The position numbers and the translations under genes were made by a program. The notes below the pieces were generated by a model. The model worked only from the letters and a program-made list of their open reading frames with translations. It was not told where the DNA came from and searched no databases. A stretch of 64,000 bases of DNA from Gavia stellata (lineage: Eukaryota > Chordata > Aves > Gaviiformes > Gaviidae), in the NCBI RefSeq assembly GCF_030936135.1, contig NC_082599.1:6062847-6126846 (forward strand), read 5' to 3'. Each line of letters opens with the position of its first letter. The first letter of the stretch is position 1. Of this stretch, positions 22,493 to 34,222 are shown piece by piece.

Positions 22493-24230
22493 CTGAGGTT
22501 CATATTCATGCAACACTTCACCCCTCCCTAATCTACCCCAAAATTACTTACAGGGAGGTCTTGGTAGTCCCAACAGCTGTGTCACGCTGTAGACAATCCC
22601 AGTGGAAAATCTGTGTGAAACTCACCTCCAGGCAGCCCTTAGTGTATCCTACGAGGAGCACTCCTCCACTCCCCACACCCCTCGGTACTGTTCACTGCCT
22701 CCCAGTGGTCTCTGGCAGCTGGTTTTATCGCCGAGCGCCGGGCTATGTTGAGAGGATGAACCACTTGGTCTATTTTTAGGGAAGAGTGAAATTGCTCTTC
22801 CACCAGGCTGAGTCAATCATGAGTTTTACCAATCCTACAAGGAGGCTGGGGAAGTCTGGGGGCCTGGCTTATTTTCAGAACTTACTCATTCAAAATACCC
22901 CTCGTGTAATCCAGTATGGGACAGGGGATGCTTCCAGGTGGTGGTGCAATGGGGAAGAGGCATTTCTCTGACTCACTGTCATGTCCTCGGGCTGTGATCT
23001 GCATGGCCAGGCCCCCTTCGCCTCTGGTCACAGCCAAAGTTTCAAGGGAAAAGCTGGGAAGGTGACAGGTATTAGCTACATTTTCTGGTTCCCTATTTCC
23101 TCATCAGTTCCAATATTTTAGAACCAAGAAGGAAAAAAAAAATATCGTCCAAGAAGGACGATCGAGCTATCTATCTGCTTTATGGTCAGCCCGGAATCAT
23201 CCCCATCCTTGCAGCCCCTCTGTTAGCAATGGGTGCTCTCTGTGGAATTTGAAGAAGGATAACAATAAAGCACTCAGCCCTGGAGGGCTTTTGATGCCCT
23301 CAAAGCTCAGCTGGGCAACTGGTGCTATTTTTAACATATTAATGGTGGGCACAACTATGTGCCAGAGCTGGGGACTCTGGCCTGGCCATGCTGATTTACA
23401 AATACAAACATAACCAATGGCTTTGGGGCTTATTTTAACAGTCCACCTTTACCAGGCTGGGATAGTCATACGGCTGAGGAATCCAGTAATGTTTAAATAT
23501 CGTCCAGTTGCTCTTTCTTTGGTTTACTTTTCTGACACCTCTAGAGAGCATAGGCTTGAGTAAATCACCATGTGGCAATGAAATATGTGGGTTGGCTATG
23601 CCAGTACCAGACGTCACCATCACCTGAGATAAAACACTCGTTCAGGGTGCTTAGGATCACAAAACACAGGGCGAGAGCCATAAGAGACCCATGCTTGGTC
23701 CCACCCTGCTTGTACCCTCCCAGGACATGCCCATGGCCCACAGCACCCAATGCCAGACAACACAGGACTGCAGTGATGGGGGAGAGAGTTGCACAGATGT
23801 GAGCTGTGCTGGACCAGATGGTCTTGGGGCAAAAATCACATCTCTTTTATCTGCCAGCACAGAGCTGTCTTAGCCTTTCTCTGCGGTGTGTTTGTACAGC
23901 GTGTAGCACAGGGACACCTCCATTTCTGCTGGGCTTGTTGGTCACATAAAGATCTCAGCAACATTGTGCTGAGTAGGTGAACCGTGACCCCAGTCCCCAA
24001 AGGGGCTCCATGCCCTTTGCTCCAAAGGGCCAAGCAACTTGCCACTGATGATTTTCTGGTTTGAGATGCTTAAGTTTTTTGGTTCCCTCCTCCTGAATAC
24101 CTTTGCTGGAGTTTTACAGGGTTGTTTGGAGGGGCTGCTGCAGGTATCAGGCCACAGAGAGGATGTTACACATCAACCAGGCTGCAGTTCAGCATGCAAT
24201 GACGCTTCCTCACCAACATCACATCACATC

Positions 24231-24420
24231 ACAGAATCATAGAATCATAGAATCGTTTATGTTGGAAAAGACCTTTAAGATCATCAAGTCCAACCGTTAA
24301 CCTAACACTGCCAAGTCCACCACTAAACCATGTCCCTAAGCGCCTCATCCACATGTCTTCTAAATACCTCCAGGGATGGTGACTTCACCACCTCCCCGGG
24401 CAGCCCCTTCCAGGTTCTGA
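24231..24420 (-). mobile_element. CR1 LINE, 5'-truncated, minus orientation
   Basis: Starts with the CR1 3'-end repeats in reverse (AGAATCATAGAATCATAGAA) followed by TGGAAAAGACCTTTAAGATC and TCAAGTCCAACC, the standard avian CR1 tail. It ends near GGCAGCCCCTTCCAGG. About 190 bp, no open frame. It lies inside the inferred intron between exons C and X. Confidence 0.9.
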
Positions 24421-24865
24421 CATGTTTGCATCTTACACAGTTCCTGTGCCTGCTTCAGACCCGGACTCTGTAACACTTCAGCACGCTTAGCCTGCTATGA
24501 AGACGCCCAAATTCCCCCGCTTTCTTCATCAGGACTTAGAGAGGGAGACATTCAACTGTAAAGACCAGTGAGGCACTACATTATTTAGTTCTACTAAACA
24601 ATTATTTAGTCATGCCTTCTGTTCCTTAAAATCGGGAGCAGGTTACTTCCCTAGTTCAGCTACGGCTTTTAGGAGTATCGTCTGTCAACCAGAACTATCA
24701 CATCACATCATGTCCAGGTTCAGATGATTATCTGCATTCACCCAGGCTCCTGGAAGGGCCTGGCTCCTCCCTACCGTAGCCCAGTTTCTTTAAACGCCCT
24801 GCAAAGCTACGAATTACCAGTCCCCTGCTGTCTGTATTAAGCCTGGTACCTAGGAAGACCATTAC

Positions 24866-24904
24866 CCCTCCTGCTGCAGTGGTTTCCATTTTCTTTGTTG
24901 CTTC
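24866..24904 (-). CDS. Possible 39-nt optional exon (weak)
   Basis: Acceptor-like tract (tagctcttttctgtgatcctcatttattgaag), then 13 codons reading EATKKMETTAAGG and a donor-like GGG|gtaatg. Phase 0 at both ends means it could sit between exons C and X without disturbing the frame. A later donor (CTAG|gtacca) would instead end it in phase 1, making it an alternative to exon X. Very short and unsupported by homology. Confidence 0.15.
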
Positions 24905-27900
24905 CTTCAATAAATGAGGATCACAGAAAAGAGCTAAATTAACACGGGCTGAAATTTAACCCTCTTGGGGATGGGGGGGAATACAGCCACCCTTTTTACT
25001 GCTGTGTACTGAGGAGGAGACCGTACATCATGAGTGATGGCTGCGAGCGAGGCAGCACTAAGCAGCCGGGGAGGTGCAGAATGAAGTGGCCCTGGTTAAG
25101 TGCACCCCGTGATGTAGAGCAGGAAAGCGAGGGGTGTCCTTAGGAGGGTGGTAGGCAGGTCTTTGATCACCAGCCAGGCTGTGAGCAAGAGGGCTGGGGA
25201 TGGCAGGGGCTGTCAGCCAACACGCATCCGCTCAGGTAGCATGAACTGGGTGGCAGGGGTGTCAGCAAACATAGCAGCAGGCTGGTGACAGAGCTATCTT
25301 ATTTATTCCATATGGATGGAGGGACATAAAGGCAGGAGGTGAAGGGCAGAGCATATCGGCTCAGTCAGCAGCTCACAAAGGGTGTGCGTGTGTGTCGTTG
25401 TGGTGTGCGTGTGCCCAGCAGGAACACACAGTGTGCATGCGTATATTTACTTGGAGCTCTCTCTTCACCTGCAACATATATGTGCCTGTCTGTCTGCCTG
25501 TCTATATATAGGTATACAGGGGTGGTGGTCTGTGTGCATGCACAGCTGTCTGTTCTCCCTCCTGCTGTCTCTCTGTCTGTCCCTAGGTGGAGGACCTGGT
25601 CCTGCTACGGGTTGTGACTCCCACCTGTGTGTCCCCATCAGTGCCTCTGCAGACCCCCCCGCAAGCATGCTCCTGAAAGCATGCGAGATATCAGCTGCCT
25701 GTCAGCTCTGCACAGCTCCTGGGGAAGGGTTTTTCTCCTCCTGTCTGGAAGGCAGCAACTAATTAGAAAGCAGGAAATGAAAAAAAATATAATCAACGTG
25801 GCACTGGGCCTTTCTGAGAGGCACTGAGAGTGTGATGGAGGAAGATCAGCAGTCCAGGGGGCATGGGGGTCTGGAGCAGAGGGCAGCCCCGAGCCCTCGA
25901 CCGAGGTGGGGTGTCTCTTGCTGGGAGCTGAGAGAAGAGGGCAGCAGGGGCTCAGCAGGGGAAAAGCCCTTTAGGTTAGATCAGGTGAGAGCACAGACTA
26001 GGTCTCGCAGGAAAAGCCCACTAGATGGGACTAGCCTGTGTTTTCATCGCTGCTGCCAGCCAGCTGCTGGCAGAGCTTGGCCAGGCGTGAGCGGAGGCTG
26101 ATCGCTCCCCTGCCCTCCACGACCGTCTGGGAACTGCTGCACGTTCCCATGGCAGACCCCCAAAAAGGTGCCTGTGATCCCAGCATCCTCCACCAGCTGT
26201 CACAGGGGCTGGGAGAGGTGAAAGGGAATGGATGGCACCTGCTTCTGCCCCTTCTTTCTGTGATGTGGGGTGCTCTAGTCAGGGGGGCAGGTGGAGCTCA
26301 TGCTTACAGACTCCAGGTTTCCCTCCTGGCTGAGTCACAGAGGCACAAAGTGCTTAGAGCTGGGCAGATTGGCAGCTTACAGGAGTCCTGACATTCAACT
26401 CCCGCTTGTCGTGCTCATGAAAAGCAACTGCTGAAAGGGAAATGAGCTTTCAAGGGTTATTTTGACTGCAGAAACCTCTATCATTGCAAGTGCCAGAGCT
26501 GCCTTGAACTCAGAGCTGTCTGTAGCACAAGCACAGCCTTTTATCTTAAATCAGCATTTTCCCCTGCCTTTCAGATCTTTCCAGCTCACTAGTGATGTTC
26601 TCCCAAACCTGCCTGCTGAACGGTGTGCTGCAGAAGGGGGGGATGCTGGCTGCAAGTCCCCAGGTCACGGAGAGATGGAGGGTGACAGTCTTCTTCCACC
26701 ACTGGGGCTGAGACACGGTGTCCGGCGGCTGCTGTGCAGCAGCATCCATGCGGAGACCAATTTTGGGACCGAAGTGGGACAGTTTCATTGTCGCTAGATG
26801 GCACCGCACCCCCTTGCAGGAGAAAGTGCGGATGTTACAGCGAGGAGAGGAAAAACCATCCCCTGCCAAGCAAGCATTGCAACCAAACCTGGGGCTCCCT
26901 GCACGCAGGATGAGGGAGCCCACCATTTTCTGCCCTCTCCTTCACCTCCTCTCCTTGTTTTGAAAATTCCCTGTGGGTAGAAGTCGAAACGAATACAGAA
27001 TAGAAATGGGAAGGGGGAGGAGGGAATTAAACGCATTTTGGAGGCTGTCTGGATGCTCTGTAATTTGCAGTCACGTCAGGCTCCCATTTCGTCTTTGCTC
27101 TGCACTGAGGTAACATCCTCGTGTGCCCTTCAGCTGAAAGCACTGAATAATGGAGCTATATTAATATATACATGCACAAGCATATGTACGTGTGCTGGGG
27201 GAATGGCATGCCTGCATGCACGCCTCTCTTTTCTCTTTCTTGGCCATGATTTTCCTCTCTCTCATTGCCAAAATTAATCTAGAAGTTGTTAATTTTTAAA
27301 CCCACAGTCCTCAGGAGACTCTACCTGCAACAAATTAGCTGATGCCTTCTCCTTTTTAATATTAAAGGACTCAAGCTTTCAACCAGTTCCCTTTGGGGAA
27401 AATGGTTCCTTGATTTACCATCTTCCTTCCTAGGAAGTATTTTGTTCTATCGTGTAAGTCTTCCACTGCTCAGTTTAATCTCATTACTGCTAACTATAGC
27501 CACTTGGACCTTTTTAATTAGTGACTTGGTGACGTCTTTGGTGGCAGCTTCCTCTGGATCATCTGATATCGTCAGCGTGGCTAGGGATGTAGCCCGGCTG
27601 GTTTAGCTGCCTGGGAATGGTCTTTTCTAAGGGGTGTAGCAGCCTTCCCCTTCGAGCAATGCTCAGGACTCCAGCACTGTCTCAGAGGTGACTATGCCAT
27701 GTCTGGAAGGAGGTACAGCAACCAGTGCTTTGGCTTCACATGTAGTTATTCAGCTCTGAACTGTTACATGGACGTGTGTTTGCTGATAACCCAAATGACA
27801 GTCAGCAGAGCTGTCTTGAACACTGCCAAACTGTTGTCCTCCATATCACAGCATCCCAGACCAGAGAACCGTGTTCTGTGCTTAACCTTACAACAATGTA

Positions 27901-30900
27901 TGGCTTCAAACCGGTCGACACTCACTCTGCCTTCCCCATCCCAGGTCACTGCATAGGCTGGGTGTCCCCTCCTCAGTCCTGGGGAAGGTCTGTGGGGCAG
28001 TCCCTGGGTGATGGTGAGGAGGCTCCTGTAAAAGACCTGCCCTGGTCACTGCTGGGGCACGTGGAGCACTGATGTCTCTCTTGCTGCATGAGAATCACCA
28101 AGCACAGCACAGGTATAGTCCTGGACATGTCTTGTCCCAGAAGAGATATGGGACAACTAGTTCCTGGACTTTTTTGGGAAGCATTACAACTCTGAGAAAA
28201 TCCAGCACCTACATCAGAGGGAGCTGTCATATTCCCAGCCCCATGGCTGCAATTGCCTCCCTAGAAGGACCCCACACCACGTAAACCCTAGCCCTGCCAA
28301 AGAAGCCGTGCTAGAGACGACATGAAGTCTTTGCTATTGCAAGGCCTTTGAGTCAGGGGCTGGAGAGTGGTGTAAGGCTCTAAGATAGACCATGATTCAT
28401 CATACACCAGACAGAGGAAAAGATGTTCCTCGTGCTGTAAAAGGCACACTGCAGCTAATACTGTGATCGTGTTTAGCAAGATAGCATGGTGACTTCATGT
28501 GCTTTGATATTAAAAAAAAATCCCAGCAATGCAGTGGAAACTTCAGCTCCTTCATTTGTCTGTGTGCTCATGTAAGAGACTTTTCCCATGCAGTTGAGTA
28601 ATTAAATACAGTGTCTCAAATCCAGGCAGTGTGTGATTTTTTTTTTTCTCTTTTGTGAAAGAAAAGGAGGAAATGGAAAGTAAAGAGAACAAACCCTAGT
28701 TAGATGGGATATGGGGTCCCTGGATTCCTGACCCAGGCCCAAAGCAGGCAGGATGGTCCCCCGGTCTCAAATGCAGTCATCATGGGATTTTTGGAGAGCT
28801 GTTTCTTTCTGCCCCAAATCTATGAAAACTTCCTGACAGCAAAGTTTGGTAAAATTCAACCCTTTCCCAGCAAAGCTTCAGCTTGGATCTCTCACTGTTC
28901 ACAGATGCCTCTTTCCTTGAAATATCCCTGACCTGCTTTAGTCCCGATGATATCATGGCATTAGGTATCACTTACATGTCCTATCTTCAGCCAAGGATGA
29001 CTGTGTCTGATGCAGCGTCGCTGCCAAATTCCAAAAGGAGCCCAGCCAAGACTCCTTCATTAGGTACAAAGGAACCTCTCCCTTTTCCTATCCTCAAGGC
29101 TGAGGTGCAGGGAGATATTACTCATCCCAAACTAAACATGGACATACTTCTGCCTTGGTGTTTAGTTCCAGCTATTTTTAAATGCGGGGGCAACAGCATG
29201 GGGAGAATCAGAGTGGCTCTGTGGACTCATCACTGGCCCAGATCCCAGCTGTGCTGGGATTTGCCAGCTCCACGCAATGGGACTGATCAGGCCTGGAAGG
29301 ACTATGGCTGCAGTCGTGGGGTTGTCTGCTCTCTGCAGTCCCTACCCTTGGCCACACTCCTGCATGGACAGTCCTGGCAGTACCCACTCGATCCCCAGCC
29401 AGAATTGCCCGGTCAGTCTCTGCTATGGGATTACACTGGAAATACCGCTTTGTACAAGGACCACGCAGACCCATCCCAGTTGCAACTAGAGAGCTGGCAG
29501 TGGAGTAGCAATGATGACTGGTGACCAAAACAAATCCAACTCACAGCTTCTGCCTGTGGCTGAGTCATCGGCTGTATCCGGCACCGAGCAGATGATCGCC
29601 TGCCTGTCGCGGCACAGCTTCCCTTCCTGTGTGGGAACAACAGTGGGGAAACAGGTAAATTCCCATAAATAGAGGAACTGCACAAGCCCCAGTCTGGGGA
29701 AGGTGACTGCACCAGAGGCTTTCCAGAGGCAAGGGTGGCCCTGACATTGCCTCCATATATTTTGTGTGGTTTGGATTTTTTTCCTGTAGACCTGACCCAG
29801 GCTTGGCTTTGCTCTGTTCTCTTCAAGGACAGTACTTCACAGCTTTTTGCCCCCCCCTCTATTTCCAGAGCTAAATGGTCTTTTCTCTACCCATCCTCAT
29901 TTCTGAGGCAACCATTTCTGGGTTGGGTTTATCCATCCATTTCCTTTACCTGCTTCCACAATGATTTCACTCTCTCAAACCCAATAACGGTTGGTGTTAC
30001 CCTTTGCTGTTCCCAGTGAAGGGACCAGTCCCTCTTGTGGAACTGTAATCACTGGGGTTATATCGCACTGTGGTGAGATGTACGTGACCATTTCAGATAG
30101 AATATCATCCATAATTAATATTCTAGGTGATAGTGATTTCGTGGGACTTTCTTGTTTCCTTGACGTAGGTCTCTCTCCAATCTAGGCTGTCCATTCCTGT
30201 CATCTCCTTTCTCTCCAGGAAAAGGATGATAGCAAGAAGTATTTTGTTGAACATATGACCTGTGTCCGTGATAACATTAAATCATTCAGAGCTGGATAGG
30301 ATTAGAGATAAACTATGTGGGACCACAGAGAGAAAGACGGGTGTCTGGATTGAGAAAACAGTAACAGGGCTGGAAGCAAGTTTAAACCATAGTGGATATT
30401 ATGAATTTGTCCTTGCTTGTTGATGCTGCCTGGCTCCAGGCATCGTCACCTGCTCGCATGAACTGGCACTAACTTCCATTTCCAGCTCCTCTGGTGCTTT
30501 AGTATTTAATAGTGTCAGGTCTTTCTTTCGCTTGTCACAGCACATGGTACCCCTTTTCCACTGGATGCTGTGGCATAGCAGAACCTGGCCCAAGGGAGAC
30601 GCAGCATGTGTTTGAGCATCTGGTGGTGTGACTGTCAACTTTTAATAATACAGAAGGAGAGGTGGCCTCCATGCTGTGGGGAGGTGATGTGCCAAGGGGT
30701 CTTCTGCGGTAGGGTCTGTTGCTTACCCTCACCACATCTCAGCTCAAGCTCTATCCTGATAGTAGCTCTGATGTCACAACATGGCTCCCCTGTAAACCTG
30801 CTCCTCCTTCCCTAACCGTGGAAGGTTGGGTTTCCACAGGGCAGCCCCCATGCCCAGGGATTGGCATCAGTGGATGATGAAGCACCACCACGAAGCCCAA

Positions 30901-30975
30901 CCACTTATAAGGATGATTCTGGACACCCAAAGAAAATAAATTTCCAGGAGCTCTCGAAGAAGAGCACCTACTAAC
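24905..30975. other. Non-coding interval, no confident gene
   Basis: Between the weak 39-nt candidate and exon C. It contains a 213-codon plus-strand open frame (28883-29524) with no recognisable domain, splice context or promoter; I treat it as chance. Confidence 0.5.
25383..25600. repeat. TG-rich and CTGT-rich low-complexity sequence
   Basis: TGTGTGCGTGTGTGTC-type sequence followed by CTGTCTGTCTGCCTGTC and TATATATAGG blocks. Confidence 0.6.
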
Positions 30976-31386
30976 CTTTGCAGGAGACTCCTTCCATTTG
31001 ACGGTGGCAGGACTCCATTGTGCCTTCCTCTGGATGCTCTGAAGAGAGGAAGGAAAGGATGGGTCTTTATGGGGTTTGGTCTCCATTCTCAGGGGTTGGA
31101 TTGTTGTCATGATTCTGGCATCAGCCTCCCTCTTCCTCAAAATGCCATTGGGAGATGGTGTCTTCAGGGGAGCAAAATGTAAACTCTTACACCGTGGAGT
31201 GGCTTTAGGAGTGTCAAAGCTGGTCAGGAGTCCTTTGAGATTCCTTGTTGGGGCACTGATGTTCGGGATGGGAAGATCTTCCATGGATTTGCTCGAGCAC
31301 ATATCACTGGGATGGCTTTGAGATAAGGCATGTTTTTTCCCCATTGGACTGACATTAGTCTGTGATAGATATCTTCTCTCCATGAG
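30976..31386 (-). CDS. Exon C: 137-codon candidate exon, serine/proline-rich
   Basis: Minus-strand open segment with acceptor gtttgcggttttttag and donor GCAAAG|gttagt. It is phase 0 at both ends and follows exon B directly in frame. It starts LMERRYLSQTNVSP and is rich in SP/TP and basic patches (SSKSMEDLPIPN, LLTSFDTPKATPR, APLKTPSPNGILRKRE), suggesting a disordered, phosphorylated linker. No domain is recognised. The frame stays open past the donor to about 30751, but that part looks intronic. In XIRP2 and EPLIN the region after the ARYQ motif is similarly linker-like, so lack of recognisable homology here is not decisive. Confidence 0.55.
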
Positions 31387-32754
31387 CTAAAAAACCGCAA
31401 ACAAACGTCAAAATAGGCTTGTATCTAACTTCAGTAATAAATCTTCTGAAATTTGTATTTCCTGCTCCTTTACTCCAAGCCTTACATCTGTTGACCTTCT
31501 AGCTTTTTGGGATGAAAGGGTGTCCCATCACTGTCTGCTCTATGTTCTCTGAAGTAAACATCAGGGACGCGATCCAAATGCCCTTTTTGAAGTATGGGAG
31601 AAGTTTCTGTCTTGCCTATTTCCAGTGAAACCTCCTGATTTGTCCATGGTCATGCAAGGAAGCCTTGGAGTAGAAAAAATACGACTACTGGTTGTCTTCC
31701 CTCTTGGATCCTTGTCTTATGCCCATCTCCATCCTCTTCCTCTAGAAAACTGTGTTTCCAAATTCCCCTCTCTACCATTTCATAGGAAACCTCCAGGTTA
31801 ATCTTAAAAACCTGGACTGGAAATAAAAATTTTCAGATTCTGCCTTTTTTTAATGAGGTGCAGTTCAGCTTTCTTTGGTCAGTGGGAATCAACCCTGTCT
31901 TCAGCAGGGAAATTGGATGAAGTCCAGAGTATCTGGCTTCCAGTGTGTGATTTTATCATTGTTATTCCAGGTTGTAAGAGGCCCTTATCACAAAGCAGGA
32001 CCCAACACGCAAATACAGAGCTGAGAACTGCAACTTATGCCAATGACTTTGCAATCAAAATATGATATAAGGGACACTGGTACGTGGGAGGTGCACCTTT
32101 ACCATGATGTGAGAATAGTAGTCACAGCTTCTAGTTAAGGGGGAATTCCATTTAAGATGCTGAAATGTAGACATCTAAATGTAGCTGTGAGCAAAATCTA
32201 CTCATGAACTTGATGTCTAAGTCCCATTACAGTCAAAACCACCAAGAAAGTGATTTTTGCACGCAAGCGTAGAGTGACAGAAATCATAATTTGAGACACA
32301 CAAGGTAAGCCCCAAAGCCTCCAGCTGCTGGTGCAGAAGGGCAGAGATGACTCAGTGTCATATCAGTCAGCCCAGTGTGGCTGTCTGGATGCCTTAATGA
32401 CTCTCTGTGCCTTGCCTCAGGCTAGAGCCTTCTCTTGCTTCCTAACCAGTGCTAAATCCTCCGACAGGTCCTACATCTCTTGATGGTCTTCCATTAGGCT
32501 CTAGCCCTACAATTTTCACTCCAGAATAACCTGAATGTTATATATGAAACTTTCATCCCATCCTGGAGCATCTAATATATGTCAGTCCATCTGTATGTAC
32601 TAAAAGGGAATTGGATCTAACCTGCCCTGAAATGTCCTCAGGACAGCACCAGATATTGCAAAAAATGCTGGGTTTGTCTCTAATTGCCAAGAACTGGAGC
32701 ATTATATTGTTAGGATGTGCTCTGTCCCACCTAGTCTGAGCCTTTGGCTCTCAC

Positions 32755-32809
32755 CTTGGGATGTTCTTGCTTCGACATGCTGCTTTCACAGTCCAGGATG
32801 CTCTGGTAC
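32755..32809 (-). CDS. Exon B: 55-nt candidate exon completing the ARYQ motif
   Basis: Minus-strand segment between acceptor cttccctgcag and donor CCCAAG|gtgaga, both near consensus. Its first G completes the AG left by exon A to give arginine, then it reads YQSILDCESSMSKQEHPK and ends in phase 0. The exact fit between the phase of exon A and that of this short exon, and continuation of the ARYQ motif across the junction, are the best evidence that A and B belong together. 1,276 bp separates it from exon A. Confidence 0.55.
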
Positions 32810-34085
32810 CTGCAGGGAAGACAGGAGATGGCACCTCAGTCTCTTTTTAGCCTGAATGTATTTTTCCATATAGTAGACAGTGTCTTTCTGCCTTCCCCTA
32901 CCCTCTGGAAAATTTCAAACTCAATAGGCTTCAAAAGCAACCTTGAAGAGTGAGAGAGATATGAAAAATCCCCCAAAGAGGATGGTTTTAGGTCTAATGG
33001 ATTAGTTCAGTGCAGTGCCACTAAATTCAGCGTGAGCCCTCTTCTCTCAAGCTCCGTGCAGACATGTCCCTGGAGGACCCCATCTCCCCACTGGTGGAAG
33101 ATGTGCTGCGGGGTTATATTGGCTGAAAAGGGTGCATTACTGCACTTTGCTTATACGTGGCTTGCAGCTGAAGTCCGGCTTTCCAGAAGGCCAACATATT
33201 GCTTATTTATTCAGCTTTAACCTGATGTAAAGGGATTTATCAAGTCACTACCTGACCTAGTATAACACCAGTAACGAGTGAGACCTTTGCGGAAGAAACC
33301 ACCTTCCTTCTCTTCCTTGCTGTGGGGAGTGCGCTTTCAGCTTTCTCCAAAGACCCTGTCAGATAGACGACTATTTACAGTGAAAACTGACCAAGTTTGG
33401 GATATTCGGAACTAAACTCTCCCAAGGGGAAGTTCAAGAGACAGTCTTGACAGCTGCTCTGTCACTCTTATGTTGAGGGAGACGTACTTCGGGTTCTGTG
33501 GTTAATCTTATTTGTCTCACTCTTGGCAGTGTTGTGGTCTGATCTCAGTTATGGGTTGTAACCAGAAAAGAAATTAGCCCTTAAAGGGCTTGGGTTGAAA
33601 TGTGACTCTCCCTGGAGCATTTTGTTTAGAAACAGTTGAGAGAAACCAGGAGGGGATGAGATGCCCATATCCCTCTTGTCTCCTCATCAGCTCATCTCTC
33701 CAGCATTTGCTGGTTTCCCTTGTGGCACCTTACAGACTATCAAGATTAAAAGCTTTAATTATCCATCTGGGAATGTTCCAGTCATTGGGGTTGAGGGCAA
33801 ATTCCTCTGTGTCATTGTATTTGGGGAAGTTTTTCGAGTGGATCTGGCTTTTAAATCAGGACTTCTCTTCCAAGACTAAATAATGCATCGGTAATATATA
33901 ATGGCTAAGAGCACTTATGGCAGAAAAGTACTTGCCTCTAGCTCAAGACCTGACACGCTGGGATGCTGTGCATGGGAAAGACCTTATCTAAGTGAGATTT
34001 CTTTGTTATGGAGGTGAGAGAAGGAAAGTTCACCCTGGAATCCCTCAGATCTAAAGTGAAATGCAACCATAAACCAACCACCCAC

Positions 34086-34222
34086 CTGGCAACCAGTTCA
34101 GAGACGGACACAGATTTTCTCAGAGGAACTGCTCTGCTCTCAGGACTGCTTCTTGGAGAATGGCACAGAAAAGGAAAGGACTGAGCTGGCTTCAGCTTCT
34201 CAGTTTTTTCCATGTTCTCTGT
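34086..34222 (-). CDS. Exon A: candidate start exon of a XIRP2/EPLIN-like N-terminus
   Basis: Minus-strand exon with a pyrimidine-rich acceptor (cctttgctctctcactttgatgccagcag) and donor GCCAG|gtgggt. The ATG at 34213 has a good context (A at -3, G at +4) and opens the peptide MEKTEKLKPAQSFPFLCHSP, followed by serine- and arginine-rich sequence and RKSVSVSELVA. The exon ends two bases into a codon. Joined to exon B it reads SVSELVARYQSILD, close to SLKERMARYQAAVS of human XIRP2 and SIKDRMAKYQAAVS of EPLIN/LIMA1 (both from memory). An acceptor before the ATG implies a further, non-coding 5' exon at higher coordinates, which I did not find. It could be the distal 5' end of XIRP1 or the start of a separate gene. 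Confidence 0.55.

Noticed and set aside
28846..28930. Minus-strand segment reading QVRDISRKEASVNSERSK
   Set aside because: Both splice borders are poor and it does not fit the phase chain of the upstream exon set.
28883..29524. 213-codon plus-strand frame
   Set aside because: No recognisable domain, no promoter or splice context, irregular composition. A frame this long can occur by chance in 64 kb read six ways.
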